From: Tannerella sp.
GTDB taxonomy: Bacteria; Bacteroidota; Bacteroidia; Bacteroidales; Tannerellaceae
Assembly: GCA_031276175.1 (NCBI GenBank)
Contig: JAISNP010000109.1
Coordinates: forward strand, 1-64,000
Reading direction: 5' to 3'
Length of the DNA stretch: 64,000 nucleotides
Part shown: one piece after another, positions 30,956 through 39,993 of the stretch
Layout of the letters: each line of letters begins with the position of its first letter
Numbering within the stretch: the first letter of the stretch is position 1
Position numbers and translations under genes: made by a program
Notes under the pieces: model-generated
Told to the model about the DNA's origin: nothing
Databases searched by the model: none
What the model saw: only the letters and a program-made list of their open reading frames with translations

Positions 30956-32272
30956 ATGGGAAAGTACAGGCGGTATAAGAACAAAATGGAGATGTTTCTC
31001 TCCAGCGAAAGAGGGAAACGTGTGCTGAACTTCTGTTACAGTTGGGGAGCATCCATTGTCGTGATCGGGGCAATGTTTAAGATTGTGCACTTGCCGTATG
31101 CAAATCAGATTCTATGCATATCCCTGATTTGCGAGGCAGTGGTATTCTTTATTTCGGCATTTGAACGGCCGGCGAGCGAATACAATTGGGAAGAAGTATT
31201 CCCCGTCCTCAAGTCTAAAAATCCGCTGGATCGTCCGGACTTCGGCAAAGAAGGCGCTACGTCCGGCGGCGGAGTGATAGTCGGAGGCATGGTAGCCGGC
31301 GGCGGCATTGTCGGAGGCGACGCTGTCGAAGGTGGTGTTGTCGGAGGCGGCGCTGTTGGAGGTGGTGTTGTTGGTGGTGGCATTGTCGGGGGCGGTGTTG
31401 TCGGCGGTGGCATTGTCGGTGGTGGCATTGTCGGAGGCGGTGTTATTGGCGGCGGTGTTGTCGGAGGACAAGGTGGCGGCGGAACTGTCATTATCGGTAA
31501 TATCCCGCAGGGCGGCGACGCAATAGCAGATGGAACAGTAGCGGGAGGAGCAATATCAGGCGGCGCAGTGGGCGGTGGCACGGTTGTCATCGGCGGCGGA
31601 GCAACGCCGGTACAGCGACCCACGCCCGAACAGACTGCCGACGCAGGACTGAAAACGATGGGACTGAACGTTTCCGAAGAAGACGCGCAAACACTCGCCG
31701 CCAGTATCAAAAAGCTGGGCGAAGCAGCCGAACAGATTGCCAAAATGGCCGATATGACCGAAGCCACCCAATCGTATGTCGAGCAGATTACGACGGTAGC
31801 GCAAAATCTGGAACGCTTCAACACCGTGGCGCTTTCGCTGGGCGAAGTGTCGGACTCACTGGTCTCCTCGTGCAAAGCCATATCGGGAACGCAAAACGAA
31901 GAAAATCCCGGAGACATGACACCGGGCTACGTGCAGCAGATGGAATACCTGAACGAAAACCTGTCGGAACTGAACAGGTTCTACGAAACACAACTGAACG
32001 GACTGCGTCCGCAAATGGATACGATTCACCACATCAATGCCGGACTGAGCCGCATCCGCGACATGTACGACAGTTCGGTTGTGGACAGCAGCGCTTTCCG
32101 CGTCGAAAACGAACGCATGGCGCAGTTACTCGGACAGCTCAACCAGGTATACAGCCGCCTGTTGCAAGCCATGACGCTCAACGCAAATCCGGGCGGCATA
32201 CCTTACCCGCCACAGCAACCGCCTTATCCGGGCGGATACCACCAGTCGCCATATTCCAATCCGGTGCGGTAG
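30956..32272 (+). CDS. porL: T9SS motor protein PorL/GldL with a long Gly/Val/Ile-rich insertion
   Basis: RGKRVLNFCYSWGASIVVIGAMFKIVHLPYANQILCISLICEAVVFFISAFE; insertion at about 31258-31620. Confidence 0.92.
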   Translation: MGKYRRYKNKMEMFLSSERGKRVLNFCYSWGASIVVIGAMFKIVHLPYANQILCISLICEAVVFFISAFERPASEYNWEEVFPVLKSKNPLDRPDFGKEGATSGGGVIVGGMVAGGGIVGGDAVEGGVVGGGAVGGGVVGGGIVGGGVVGGGIVGGGIVGGGVIGGGVVGGQGGGGTVIIGNIPQGGDAIADGTVAGGAISGGAVGGGTVVIGGGATPVQRPTPEQTADAGLKTMGLNVSEEDAQTLAASIKKLGEAAEQIAKMADMTEATQSYVEQITTVAQNLERFNTVALSLGEVSDSLVSSCKAISGTQNEENPGDMTPGYVQQMEYLNENLSELNRFYETQLNGLRPQMDTIHHINAGLSRIRDMYDSSVVDSSAFRVENERMAQLLGQLNQVYSRLLQAMTLNANPGGIPYPPQQPPYPGGYHQSPYSNPVR

Positions 32273-32308
32273 GGAAACAACATGTCTCAGCAACAAACAG
32301 AATAAAAT

Positions 32309-33874
32309 ATGGCCGGAATATCAAGCAACCCCAATTCGCCCCGTCAGAAAATGATCAACCTGATGTATCTGGTATTTATTGCCATGATGGCGCTCAACGT
32401 GTCGTCGGAAGTACTGGACGGTTTTGAATTGGTGGAAGACAGCCTGCAAAAAACAATTACCCACGCCGCACACCGCAACGAAATCGTGAAGGAGGAACTG
32501 GACTTCTATTACCGTACCAATCCCGAACGTGTAGGAGAATGGCACAATAAGGGCAGCGAAGTCAAGCGGCAATCCGACGAACTGTACGATTACATTCAGT
32601 ACCTCAAGGAACAAATTGTGAAGAAAACGGACGGCAGCGACGGCGACGTGGACAACATCAAGCACAAGGAAGACCTTGAGGCCGCATCGCGCGTCATGCT
32701 GGCGCCGGTCGTGGGCGAAGGCAGGAAGTTGAGGGAAAAGCTCGAATCGTATCGCACCTTCGTGGCGGGAACGGTGGCGGATACGGCAAAGACAGCCGTC
32801 ATCGAATCCGTCCTTAACCTGCGAACCCCGTCGAAAGGCGGCATCACCGCAGCCAATTGGGAGACGGCGCTGTTTGAAAGTATGCCCGTAGCGGCAGCCG
32901 TCACGATACTGACCAAACTGCAAAGCGACGTGCGCTACGTCGAAGGCGAGGCGCTGGCCTATATCCTGAGCGGCGTCGACGAAGGCGCCTACCGCGTCAA
33001 CGACGTCAAGGCTATGGTCATCCCACAAAGCCAGATTGTCATGCAGGGCATACCCTTCAAAGCGCAGATAGCCCTCGTAGCGATGGACTCGACGCAGCAT
33101 CCCAGGGTGTTTGTCAACGGCGCGGAACTGCCCGAATCGGAAAACGGCATGTATACAGGCTCCTCCGCCGGCATTGGCGAGCATAAATTCTCCGGCGAAG
33201 TGGTCATCAACGGCGCCGACGGCTCGCCCCGCAGCTATCCGTTTGCCGATTCCTACTTCGTGACGGAACAGACGGCAACGATCGCCCCCGTGCTGATGAA
33301 CGTGCTGTATGAAAGCATTGACAACGACATCGAGGTCGCCATCCCCGGCGTACCCAGCGGAAGCGTAAGGACAACCATTTCGGCAGGCACGATGAGGCAG
33401 AAAAGCGGCAACGTATGGACAGCCCGTCCACCCTCCGGCGCATCGAAGGTCGACGTCACCCTGTCCGCCGTTTCGGGAGGCCGTTCCATTTCAATGTCCC
33501 GTGAATTTAAAGTACGCCCCCTGCCTCCGGCCACGCCTTTCATTACGTACAAGGATGCCGAAGGCGCCACGCGCAAATTCACGGGCGGTTCCATTGCCAA
33601 ACGCTATCTGGTAGACGCCGGAGGCATCATGGCTGCTATCGACGACGGCATACTCGACGTGCCCTTCACGGTGACAAGTTTCGAACTCGTATTCTACGAC
33701 TCAATGGGCAACGCGCTGCCCGAAGTGTCGCAAAGCGCCTCGTTCACCGATCGACAGAAAAACATGATTCGCAATCTGGCGCGCGGCAAACGGTTTTATA
33801 TCACCAACGTCAGGGCAAACGACCCCGGCGGCAAGCAGCAGCGGCTTGCAACCATCGAAGTAATCGTAAACTAA
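32309..33874 (+). CDS. porM: T9SS protein PorM/GldM
   Basis: SPRQKMINLMYLVFIAMMALNVSSEVLDGF and operon order. Confidence 0.93.
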   Translation: MAGISSNPNSPRQKMINLMYLVFIAMMALNVSSEVLDGFELVEDSLQKTITHAAHRNEIVKEELDFYYRTNPERVGEWHNKGSEVKRQSDELYDYIQYLKEQIVKKTDGSDGDVDNIKHKEDLEAASRVMLAPVVGEGRKLREKLESYRTFVAGTVADTAKTAVIESVLNLRTPSKGGITAANWETALFESMPVAAAVTILTKLQSDVRYVEGEALAYILSGVDEGAYRVNDVKAMVIPQSQIVMQGIPFKAQIALVAMDSTQHPRVFVNGAELPESENGMYTGSSAGIGEHKFSGEVVINGADGSPRSYPFADSYFVTEQTATIAPVLMNVLYESIDNDIEVAIPGVPSGSVRTTISAGTMRQKSGNVWTARPPSGASKVDVTLSAVSGGRSISMSREFKVRPLPPATPFITYKDAEGATRKFTGGSIAKRYLVDAGGIMAAIDDGILDVPFTVTSFELVFYDSMGNALPEVSQSASFTDRQKNMIRNLARGKRFYITNVRANDPGGKQQRLATIEVIVN

Positions 33875-33895
33875 ATTTCCAAACAAATACAAACT

Positions 33896-34951
33896 ATGAA
33901 GCGTATCTATTTTATACTGGCTCTGGCGATATGCACCCTGACGGCGTCCACGGCGATGCAGGCGCAGGACAACCGCCGCACGCCGCAGGCGCGGAGAGGC
34001 GCCGACCGCAACAGGGAACGAAACGAAGACAAGGCGCCATCCGAACTGACCGCAAGGGCGCAGCAGATGAACGAACTGATGACGCAGGACATAGGACACG
34101 CCCGATGGATGCGTGTAATTTACAGAGACCTGGACCTGCTGAACGAAAAAAACGCCCCGCTGTACTATCCCACTACTCCGGTAAACGGCGTTTCCAACCT
34201 CTGCGCAACCATCTTCCGCCTCGTGTCCGAAGGCAAACTCCCCGCATACGAATATGTGGACGGATACGAAATATTCGACGAGGCGCATCTGATAGATTTC
34301 AAGGAAGTACTGGATCGTTTCGAAATCATGTACGAAACCGACACCGTCAACAACCGGCAGCATTACGTCGTCAACGAAAGCGACATCCCCTCCCTGGAAG
34401 TAAAATCGCTCTACGCAAAAGAAGCATGGTTCTTCGACCAGAACAACTCGGTCTACGACGTGAAAATCCTCGCCGTATGCCCCTTCATCTACCTGAACCG
34501 CGACTTTGGGGAACAGCGCTCGCCCATGTTCTGGATACGTTACGAAGACCTCCGCCCCTACGTCATGAATACCTATATCATGACCTCGAATATTAACAAC
34601 GCCAAAACGTTTACGATAGACGACTACTTCCGCCTCCGGATGTTCGAAGGCGAAATATTCAAAACGGAAAACCTCCTGAACATCCCTCTCAATGCCTACG
34701 TCCCCGAAGACTCCATCAAGTTCGAACAGGAACGCATCGAAAAGCAACTGGCCGACTTCAAGGAATCGCTGTGGTTCAAGCCGGACACAACCCAGTTGCT
34801 TGCCACGGACAAGAAAGCGAAAAAGGCGAACGCCCGCGCACAAAAAAAGGCGGCTAAAGAAAAAGCGTCCAAACAGACAGACGAAAAACAGTCCAAACAA
34901 CCCAAAGCCGAAAAATCGGCGCCCGCGCGCAGCGTCAGACGCGGACGGTAA
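33896..34951 (+). CDS. porN: T9SS protein PorN/GldN
   Basis: Operon order; LMTQDIGHARWMRVIYRDLDLLNEKNAPLYYP. Confidence 0.92.
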   Translation: MKRIYFILALAICTLTASTAMQAQDNRRTPQARRGADRNRERNEDKAPSELTARAQQMNELMTQDIGHARWMRVIYRDLDLLNEKNAPLYYPTTPVNGVSNLCATIFRLVSEGKLPAYEYVDGYEIFDEAHLIDFKEVLDRFEIMYETDTVNNRQHYVVNESDIPSLEVKSLYAKEAWFFDQNNSVYDVKILAVCPFIYLNRDFGEQRSPMFWIRYEDLRPYVMNTYIMTSNINNAKTFTIDDYFRLRMFEGEIFKTENLLNIPLNAYVPEDSIKFEQERIEKQLADFKESLWFKPDTTQLLATDKKAKKANARAQKKAAKEKASKQTDEKQSKQPKAEKSAPARSVRRGR

Positions 34952-34967
34952 TCGAAAACCGGGAACA

Positions 34968-35930
34968 TTGAGAATCATACGTAATGCAGCGAAAGCGTCG
35001 GACCGGAAATGGGTGGCGACAGTCGGGTTTTTCGACGGCGTACACCGCGGACATCGTTTCCTCATCGACTCAATGTGCGAGCTGGCAGCAAGGAAACGCC
35101 TCCACGCTGCCGTACTCACCTTTCCCGCACATCCGCGCGAAGTGCTGCGGAAAGATTTCGAACCTTCGCTCCTTAACTCATTTGACGAAAAAACGGCGCA
35201 ACTGGCCACGACCGGCATCGACGCCTGCTTTCTCCTCGACTTCACGCCCGAACTGGCCGCTCTGCCGGCGCGCGACTTCATCGCCGGCGTCCTGTCGCAA
35301 CAATGGCATGTCGACACGTTGCTGGTGGGATACGACCATCGCTTCGGGCACAACCGCACCGACGGTTTCGAACAGTACGCGGCGTACGGCCGGGCATGTG
35401 GAATGGAAGTCCTCCGCGCCGGGATCTGCCGCGCCGGCGAAGAAGCCGTCAGCGCCTCCCGCATCCGTCAACTCCTCTCCGAAGGCAACGTAGAAGAAGC
35501 CGCGCAACTCCTCACCTATCCCTATCCTCTGAAAGGACGCGTCGTACACGGAAGCCGCACGGGGCGCGAACTGGGATTTCCGACCGCCAACATCGAAGCC
35601 TCCGACCGCCGGAAAATCATCCCCGGCGCGGGAGTATACGCCGTCCGCGTATCCCTCTGCGACGGCCGGAGATACAAGGGTATGCTTTCCGTCGGCAACC
35701 GTCCCACCTTCGGCAGCGAAAAAAACTCCGTCGAGGTACACTTGCTCCACTTTTCGGACACGATTTACGACTGCGAAATCGAAATCGCCTTCATCCGGCG
35801 CCTCCGTGCCAACAGGAAATTCGACACTCCGGCCGCCCTCGCCGCGCAACTCACCGAAGACTGCCGCACGACGGACTTGATATTATCACAACCCATTCTC
35901 TCCGGTCGTGACGGACAGGAGCACGAATAA
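34968..35930 (+). CDS. ribF: Bifunctional riboflavin kinase/FAD synthetase
   Basis: VATVGFFDGVHRGHRFLI; GRVVHGSRTGRELGFPTANI; start inferred as TTG because upstream part of the frame overlaps porN. Confidence 0.88.
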   Translation: MRIIRNAAKASDRKWVATVGFFDGVHRGHRFLIDSMCELAARKRLHAAVLTFPAHPREVLRKDFEPSLLNSFDEKTAQLATTGIDACFLLDFTPELAALPARDFIAGVLSQQWHVDTLLVGYDHRFGHNRTDGFEQYAAYGRACGMEVLRAGICRAGEEAVSASRIRQLLSEGNVEEAAQLLTYPYPLKGRVVHGSRTGRELGFPTANIEASDRRKIIPGAGVYAVRVSLCDGRRYKGMLSVGNRPTFGSEKNSVEVHLLHFSDTIYDCEIEIAFIRRLRANRKFDTPAALAAQLTEDCRTTDLILSQPILSGRDGQEHE

Positions 35931-36008
35931 CACATCATACCTGCATATAATGAAACCATCTCGACATATTCATAATTAATAGGTATTTCCGCATATGTGC
36001 GAACCGTA

Positions 36009-36016
36009 TACTTTTG
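36009..36016 (+). promoter_or_regulatory. Putative -7 promoter element TACTTTTG upstream of hmuR
   Basis: Matches TAnnTTTG; about 48 nt before the chosen hmuR start. Confidence 0.45.
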
Positions 36017-36063
36017 CAGCGACAAACAAGCTTACATCCGTATCCCTGAATGAAAAAATCGGA

Positions 36064-38058
36064 ATGAAGAAATATATCGTACTGACCGCTTTTTTACTGT
36101 CTGCCGCCTGTAATGCCTTTTCGCAGTCTTCCGACGCAAGGGCATCCGCCGACAGCGTCCGCCCGTTGGGGATAGACGAACGCACGCATTTCCTGGACGA
36201 AGTAGTCGTCACCGGCACGCTGACCTCCCGGACGCTGAAGAATACCCCGGTGCTGACGCGCGTCATCCCCGGCGCCGACATCCGCCGGTCGGGAGCCGTC
36301 ACGGCGCTGGAGGCGCTGGAGAATTTCGTCCCCGGCGTCCACTTTACGCCCAACCCGATGGGCGACAATATCCAAATCGCGGGATTGGACAACAAGTATA
36401 TCCTTGTGCTTGTCGACGGCGAACGTCTGGTGAACGAACGCACGGAAAACGTCAACTTCTCGCGCCTGAACGCTTCCGACATCAAGCGAATCGAAATCAT
36501 CAACGGCGCATCGTCCGTACTCTACGGCTCGAACGCCATCGGGGCGGTCATCAACATCATTACGGCCGACGTGGATAAACCGCTGCTCGGGTCGGTGCGC
36601 GTGCGCTATTCCAAATACAACAGTTTTGTGGCCGATGCCACGTTCGGGTTCCGGATAAAGGGGTTTTCTTCGAAGACCACCCTGTCGGCCAAAAACTCGG
36701 ACGGATATACGGCTCGCTCGCAGCCCGGCGAAGACGGACAAACGACGCAGTACACCATGTATCCGTATTCCGACCTCTCGCTCTCGCGGGTCTTCAAATA
36801 CGAAACCACGCGCCTGACCGCCGAACTGAAAGGCGCGTACTACCGCAACGAACAGTGGTTCCTGCACAAATACCAGACGCGGGTGGACGTGAATCACACG
36901 CTGGGCGCAAAAGTGCGCTACACGCCCCCCTCGGCTGCGCATACGCTCACCCTCTCCGGGAACAGCGACAATTACGGCGGACATCAGGTATACAAGATGC
37001 GCCGCGATTCGTCGGTCTACGTGAACGGCTCGCGCTACACGGCCTTCCGACTGATCGACGCATGGGACGTCACGGACAAAATACAACTCGTGAGCGGCGC
37101 GGAAATGAATCTCGAACATACTTTCAGCTATAACCAGTTCGGGTTCGACCCTGCAAAGAGGCGCGCTTCGAACGCCAACGTCTTCGCGCAGGGCGAGTTC
37201 AGGACGGACAACGGACTGGAAGCCCTGGCAGGAGCGCGGTATACGCACCATTCGCAGTTCGGCGGATACCTTTCTCCCAAAATCTCGCTGATGTACCGCA
37301 CGGGCGGATTCCGTTTCCGCGGAAATATCAGCAACGGATACAAGGCGCCTACGCTGAAGGAACTCTACATGAACTTCCCGCACAAAATCGGCGAAGACAT
37401 CCCCTTCTGGATTATCGGCAACGACGCCCTCGTGCCCGAAGAATCGTGGTACAGGGCTGTTTCGGTCGAATACATCGCGCCCGGAATCAACGCCTCGGTG
37501 ACGGCGCACGACAACTCCATCAGGAATAAAATCAACACAACGCAGTTTTGGGACGAAGCGCTGAGCCGCACGGAGATGAAATACGAAAACGTGGAAGACG
37601 CGCGCATCACGGGCGTCGACTGCGCGCTGCAATGGGATTTCCTGAAGCGCTTCCACCTCAGAAGCGGATATTCGTTTGCCCACGCCGTCGACGTGGCTAC
37701 CGGCCGCCAACTGTCGGGCAACAGCAAGCATACGGCAACGCTAAGCCTGATGTTCGGCAACGCGCGCCTCCCCTTCCTCCCGTCTTCCGACAGCCCCTAC
37801 ACCCTCTCGCTGCTTGCGCGATTCATGTCGCCGCGGAATTTTTATTCCGTCGATTTGATTACGGGAGAGGTCAACGACGATTCGACCGGCAGCTATTTCA
37901 TCTCCAACTTCGTGTATTCGCAGCAGTTTGCCTTGCACAAAGATTTAAAGGCCGAATTTCAGTTCGGCATCAACAACCTGTTCAACCACGTCAACCGCGA
38001 TTTCCTTTCCAACAATCCCGGAAGGATATTTTTCGTCGCTTCGGGAATAAGATTTTAA
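36064..38058 (+). CDS. hmuR: TonB-dependent heme receptor, HmuR type
   Basis: Plug domain LEALENFVPGVHFTPNPMGDNIQIAGLDNKYILVLVDGERL..; operon with HmuY and CobN-like genes. Confidence 0.85.
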   Translation: MKKYIVLTAFLLSAACNAFSQSSDARASADSVRPLGIDERTHFLDEVVVTGTLTSRTLKNTPVLTRVIPGADIRRSGAVTALEALENFVPGVHFTPNPMGDNIQIAGLDNKYILVLVDGERLVNERTENVNFSRLNASDIKRIEIINGASSVLYGSNAIGAVINIITADVDKPLLGSVRVRYSKYNSFVADATFGFRIKGFSSKTTLSAKNSDGYTARSQPGEDGQTTQYTMYPYSDLSLSRVFKYETTRLTAELKGAYYRNEQWFLHKYQTRVDVNHTLGAKVRYTPPSAAHTLTLSGNSDNYGGHQVYKMRRDSSVYVNGSRYTAFRLIDAWDVTDKIQLVSGAEMNLEHTFSYNQFGFDPAKRRASNANVFAQGEFRTDNGLEALAGARYTHHSQFGGYLSPKISLMYRTGGFRFRGNISNGYKAPTLKELYMNFPHKIGEDIPFWIIGNDALVPEESWYRAVSVEYIAPGINASVTAHDNSIRNKINTTQFWDEALSRTEMKYENVEDARITGVDCALQWDFLKRFHLRSGYSFAHAVDVATGRQLSGNSKHTATLSLMFGNARLPFLPSSDSPYTLSLLARFMSPRNFYSVDLITGEVNDDSTGSYFISNFVYSQQFALHKDLKAEFQFGINNLFNHVNRDFLSNNPGRIFFVASGIRF

Positions 38059-38061
38059 CCT

Positions 38062-38760
38062 ATGAAACATTTATCACCCATATTAAAAGGATTGAAGCGC
38101 GCCGCGCTCGTCGTCGCCGTACTGACGGGGATGGCGGCGTGCCGTATCGACCGCCTTTGGGACAAAGACTTCATGTTCGAAACGGTCGAGCCGCAGGACG
38201 GCATGTTCGTCTACGATTGCAGCAGTTACACCGAGTGGCATTTCTTCTCGTTTGCCGAAGGCGGCGTGATCGGGAAGTGCGACGCCGGCGACGACGCAGC
38301 CTGTGACACGTGGCGGAAACGGACGGACTGGGATTTGGCCTTCCACCGCCAGAACGTAAAGACCAACAGCGGCGCGTCGGGAGCAGGGCAGGGGGGGATA
38401 CTGAAATACGGGCAGGCCGTCTTCGATTTCGACGCCGTGACCGAAGCCCCGGAAGAGGGCTACATGACCGATACGCCCGACTCCATCGTCTACGACATGA
38501 GCCGGATGACCGTCGGCGACATCGGATACATCCGCACCGGGCTGGCGCAGCCCGTCAAAGACTGGGCGACGCTGACGGACATGATGAACAGCGTATGGAC
38601 GTACCTGCAGGCCGTCTTCGTCGTCAGAACCGCCGACGGTAAGTACGCCCGTATTTATCTCCGTAACTTTAAGAACGACATCGGCGTGTCCGGCACCATC
38701 ACCATGCAGTACGTCTATCAGGCCGACGGCACAATCAATCTCGATATAAAACAAAACTGA
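38062..38760 (+). CDS. hmuY: HmuY family heme-binding lipoprotein
   Basis: Lipobox TGMAAC; WHFFSFAEGGVIGKC..KRTDWDLAFHRQNVKTNSGASGAGQGG. Confidence 0.88.
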   Translation: MKHLSPILKGLKRAALVVAVLTGMAACRIDRLWDKDFMFETVEPQDGMFVYDCSSYTEWHFFSFAEGGVIGKCDAGDDAACDTWRKRTDWDLAFHRQNVKTNSGASGAGQGGILKYGQAVFDFDAVTEAPEEGYMTDTPDSIVYDMSRMTVGDIGYIRTGLAQPVKDWATLTDMMNSVWTYLQAVFVVRTADGKYARIYLRNFKNDIGVSGTITMQYVYQADGTINLDIKQN

Positions 38761-38799
38761 TACAGACACATTATTTACTAATCCTTTAATTCTTATTTT

Positions 38800-39714
38800 A
38801 TGAACAAAAAAATTACCTTTTCACTACTCGGCATACTTCTCGTTGCAAGTATGTCGGCTCAGGTCAAAACCTGTCACCTGAACATCAGCGGCGGAAACTA
38901 CAAAGGCGCTCCGGTTCCGGACTACACGCGCTGGTACTACTTCTCCTTCGCACAGGGCGACACCATCGGCTCGAGCGCGGCCGTACTCACCGACGTCGGC
39001 TCCTCACGGGCAGGCGCCGAAGTAATCGACGAAGCCTGGAAGGCGCGCACCGACTGGGACATCGCCTTCCACGCCTGCGACATCCGTACCAACGGCGGCG
39101 ACGCAGGCAGCGGACAGGCCGGGGCGCTGCTTGTCGCAGACACGTCGAGCGCCGCGCCCCTCGCCGACGTCTTCGCCGCCCTCCACGAAGCGCCCGCCGC
39201 ACAATATGCGCCGGACGAACTCCTGACCGGGACGTTTATCTTCGGAATGGAATTCATGCCGCCCCTGCGCGCCACGCAACTCCTTGCCTCGGCTGCCGCC
39301 CACGGATGGGCAACCGTCGGCATGGAAGGAAGCGCCGAAAGTCCGAGGATCATCGTATTCAAAACAGCCGGCGGCGAGTACGTCAAGGTACATCTGAAAA
39401 AATTTGTCGACGCCGACGGCAACCCCGGTTTCATCGAATTCGACTACGCCTCCATTCCCCCCGCAGAAGGCATGGGGATTGAAACGCCCCCCGCAGCAGC
39501 CGCCACCGTATATTCCGCCGACGGCGCGCTGTATGTCGACGCCGCCGGACGGACGGACGTGTATGTGTACACCGTTTCCGGTGCCCTTGCCGCACATGTG
39601 CGCGTACAGGCCGGGCGGACGCCCATACCCGTGCAAGCCCCGACGGAAGGCGTGTATATCGTAAAAACCGTTTCAGACGGCGCGGTATCCACGCAGAAAG
39701 TAGTTTTGAAATAA
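38800..39714 (+). CDS. Second HmuY-like protein, with C-terminal type IX sorting domain
   Basis: WYYFSFAQGDTIGSS..ARTDWDIAFHACDIRTNGGDAGSGQAGALL and CTD VYVYTVSGALAAHVRVQAG..EGVYIVKTVSDGAVSTQKVVLK. Confidence 0.82.
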   Translation: MNKKITFSLLGILLVASMSAQVKTCHLNISGGNYKGAPVPDYTRWYYFSFAQGDTIGSSAAVLTDVGSSRAGAEVIDEAWKARTDWDIAFHACDIRTNGGDAGSGQAGALLVADTSSAAPLADVFAALHEAPAAQYAPDELLTGTFIFGMEFMPPLRATQLLASAAAHGWATVGMEGSAESPRIIVFKTAGGEYVKVHLKKFVDADGNPGFIEFDYASIPPAEGMGIETPPAAAATVYSADGALYVDAAGRTDVYVYTVSGALAAHVRVQAGRTPIPVQAPTEGVYIVKTVSDGAVSTQKVVLK

Positions 39715-39765
39715 AACGCGCCCTGCCGGTCGCAACCCGGCAACGTCGAAAAGCAAGTATTTATT

Positions 39766-39855
39766 GAAACACGGAAGCCCCGTGTACGCAAAGGGTGATT
39801 CGCCGAAGCGAATCGTCAAGCCAAACCCTCCGTATACGCACTGCTTCCGTGTTTC
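39766..39855 (+). promoter_or_regulatory. Long imperfect stem-loop in the hmuY2-hmuS intergenic region
   Basis: Perfect 13-bp arms GAAACACGGAAGC/GCTTCCGTGTTTC with internal pairs CGTGTACG/CGTATACG and GATTCGC/GCGAATC. Confidence 0.75.
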
Positions 39856-39873
39856 GCGCATTATCCGGAAACC

Positions 39874-39912
39874 TTTCGGGAACTCCCGGAAAACTCCGGG
39901 GAGTTCCCGAAA
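39874..39912 (+). promoter_or_regulatory. Second strong hairpin in the hmuY2-hmuS intergenic region
   Basis: TTTCGGGAACTCCCGGA AAAC TCCGGGGAGTTCCCGAAA (17-bp stem with one bulge). Confidence 0.75.
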
Positions 39913-39993
39913 AGCGTCCGGCAAGGCAAAAGAGGCCTCTTTTTAATCCTCGTCATCTTATAATAATCACGAAAGAACGAATCACAGGAGAAT

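Noticed and set aside
31105-31917. Antisense Pro/Thr/Ser-rich ORF opposite porL
   Set aside because: Mirror of the Gly-rich porL repeats; no independent support.
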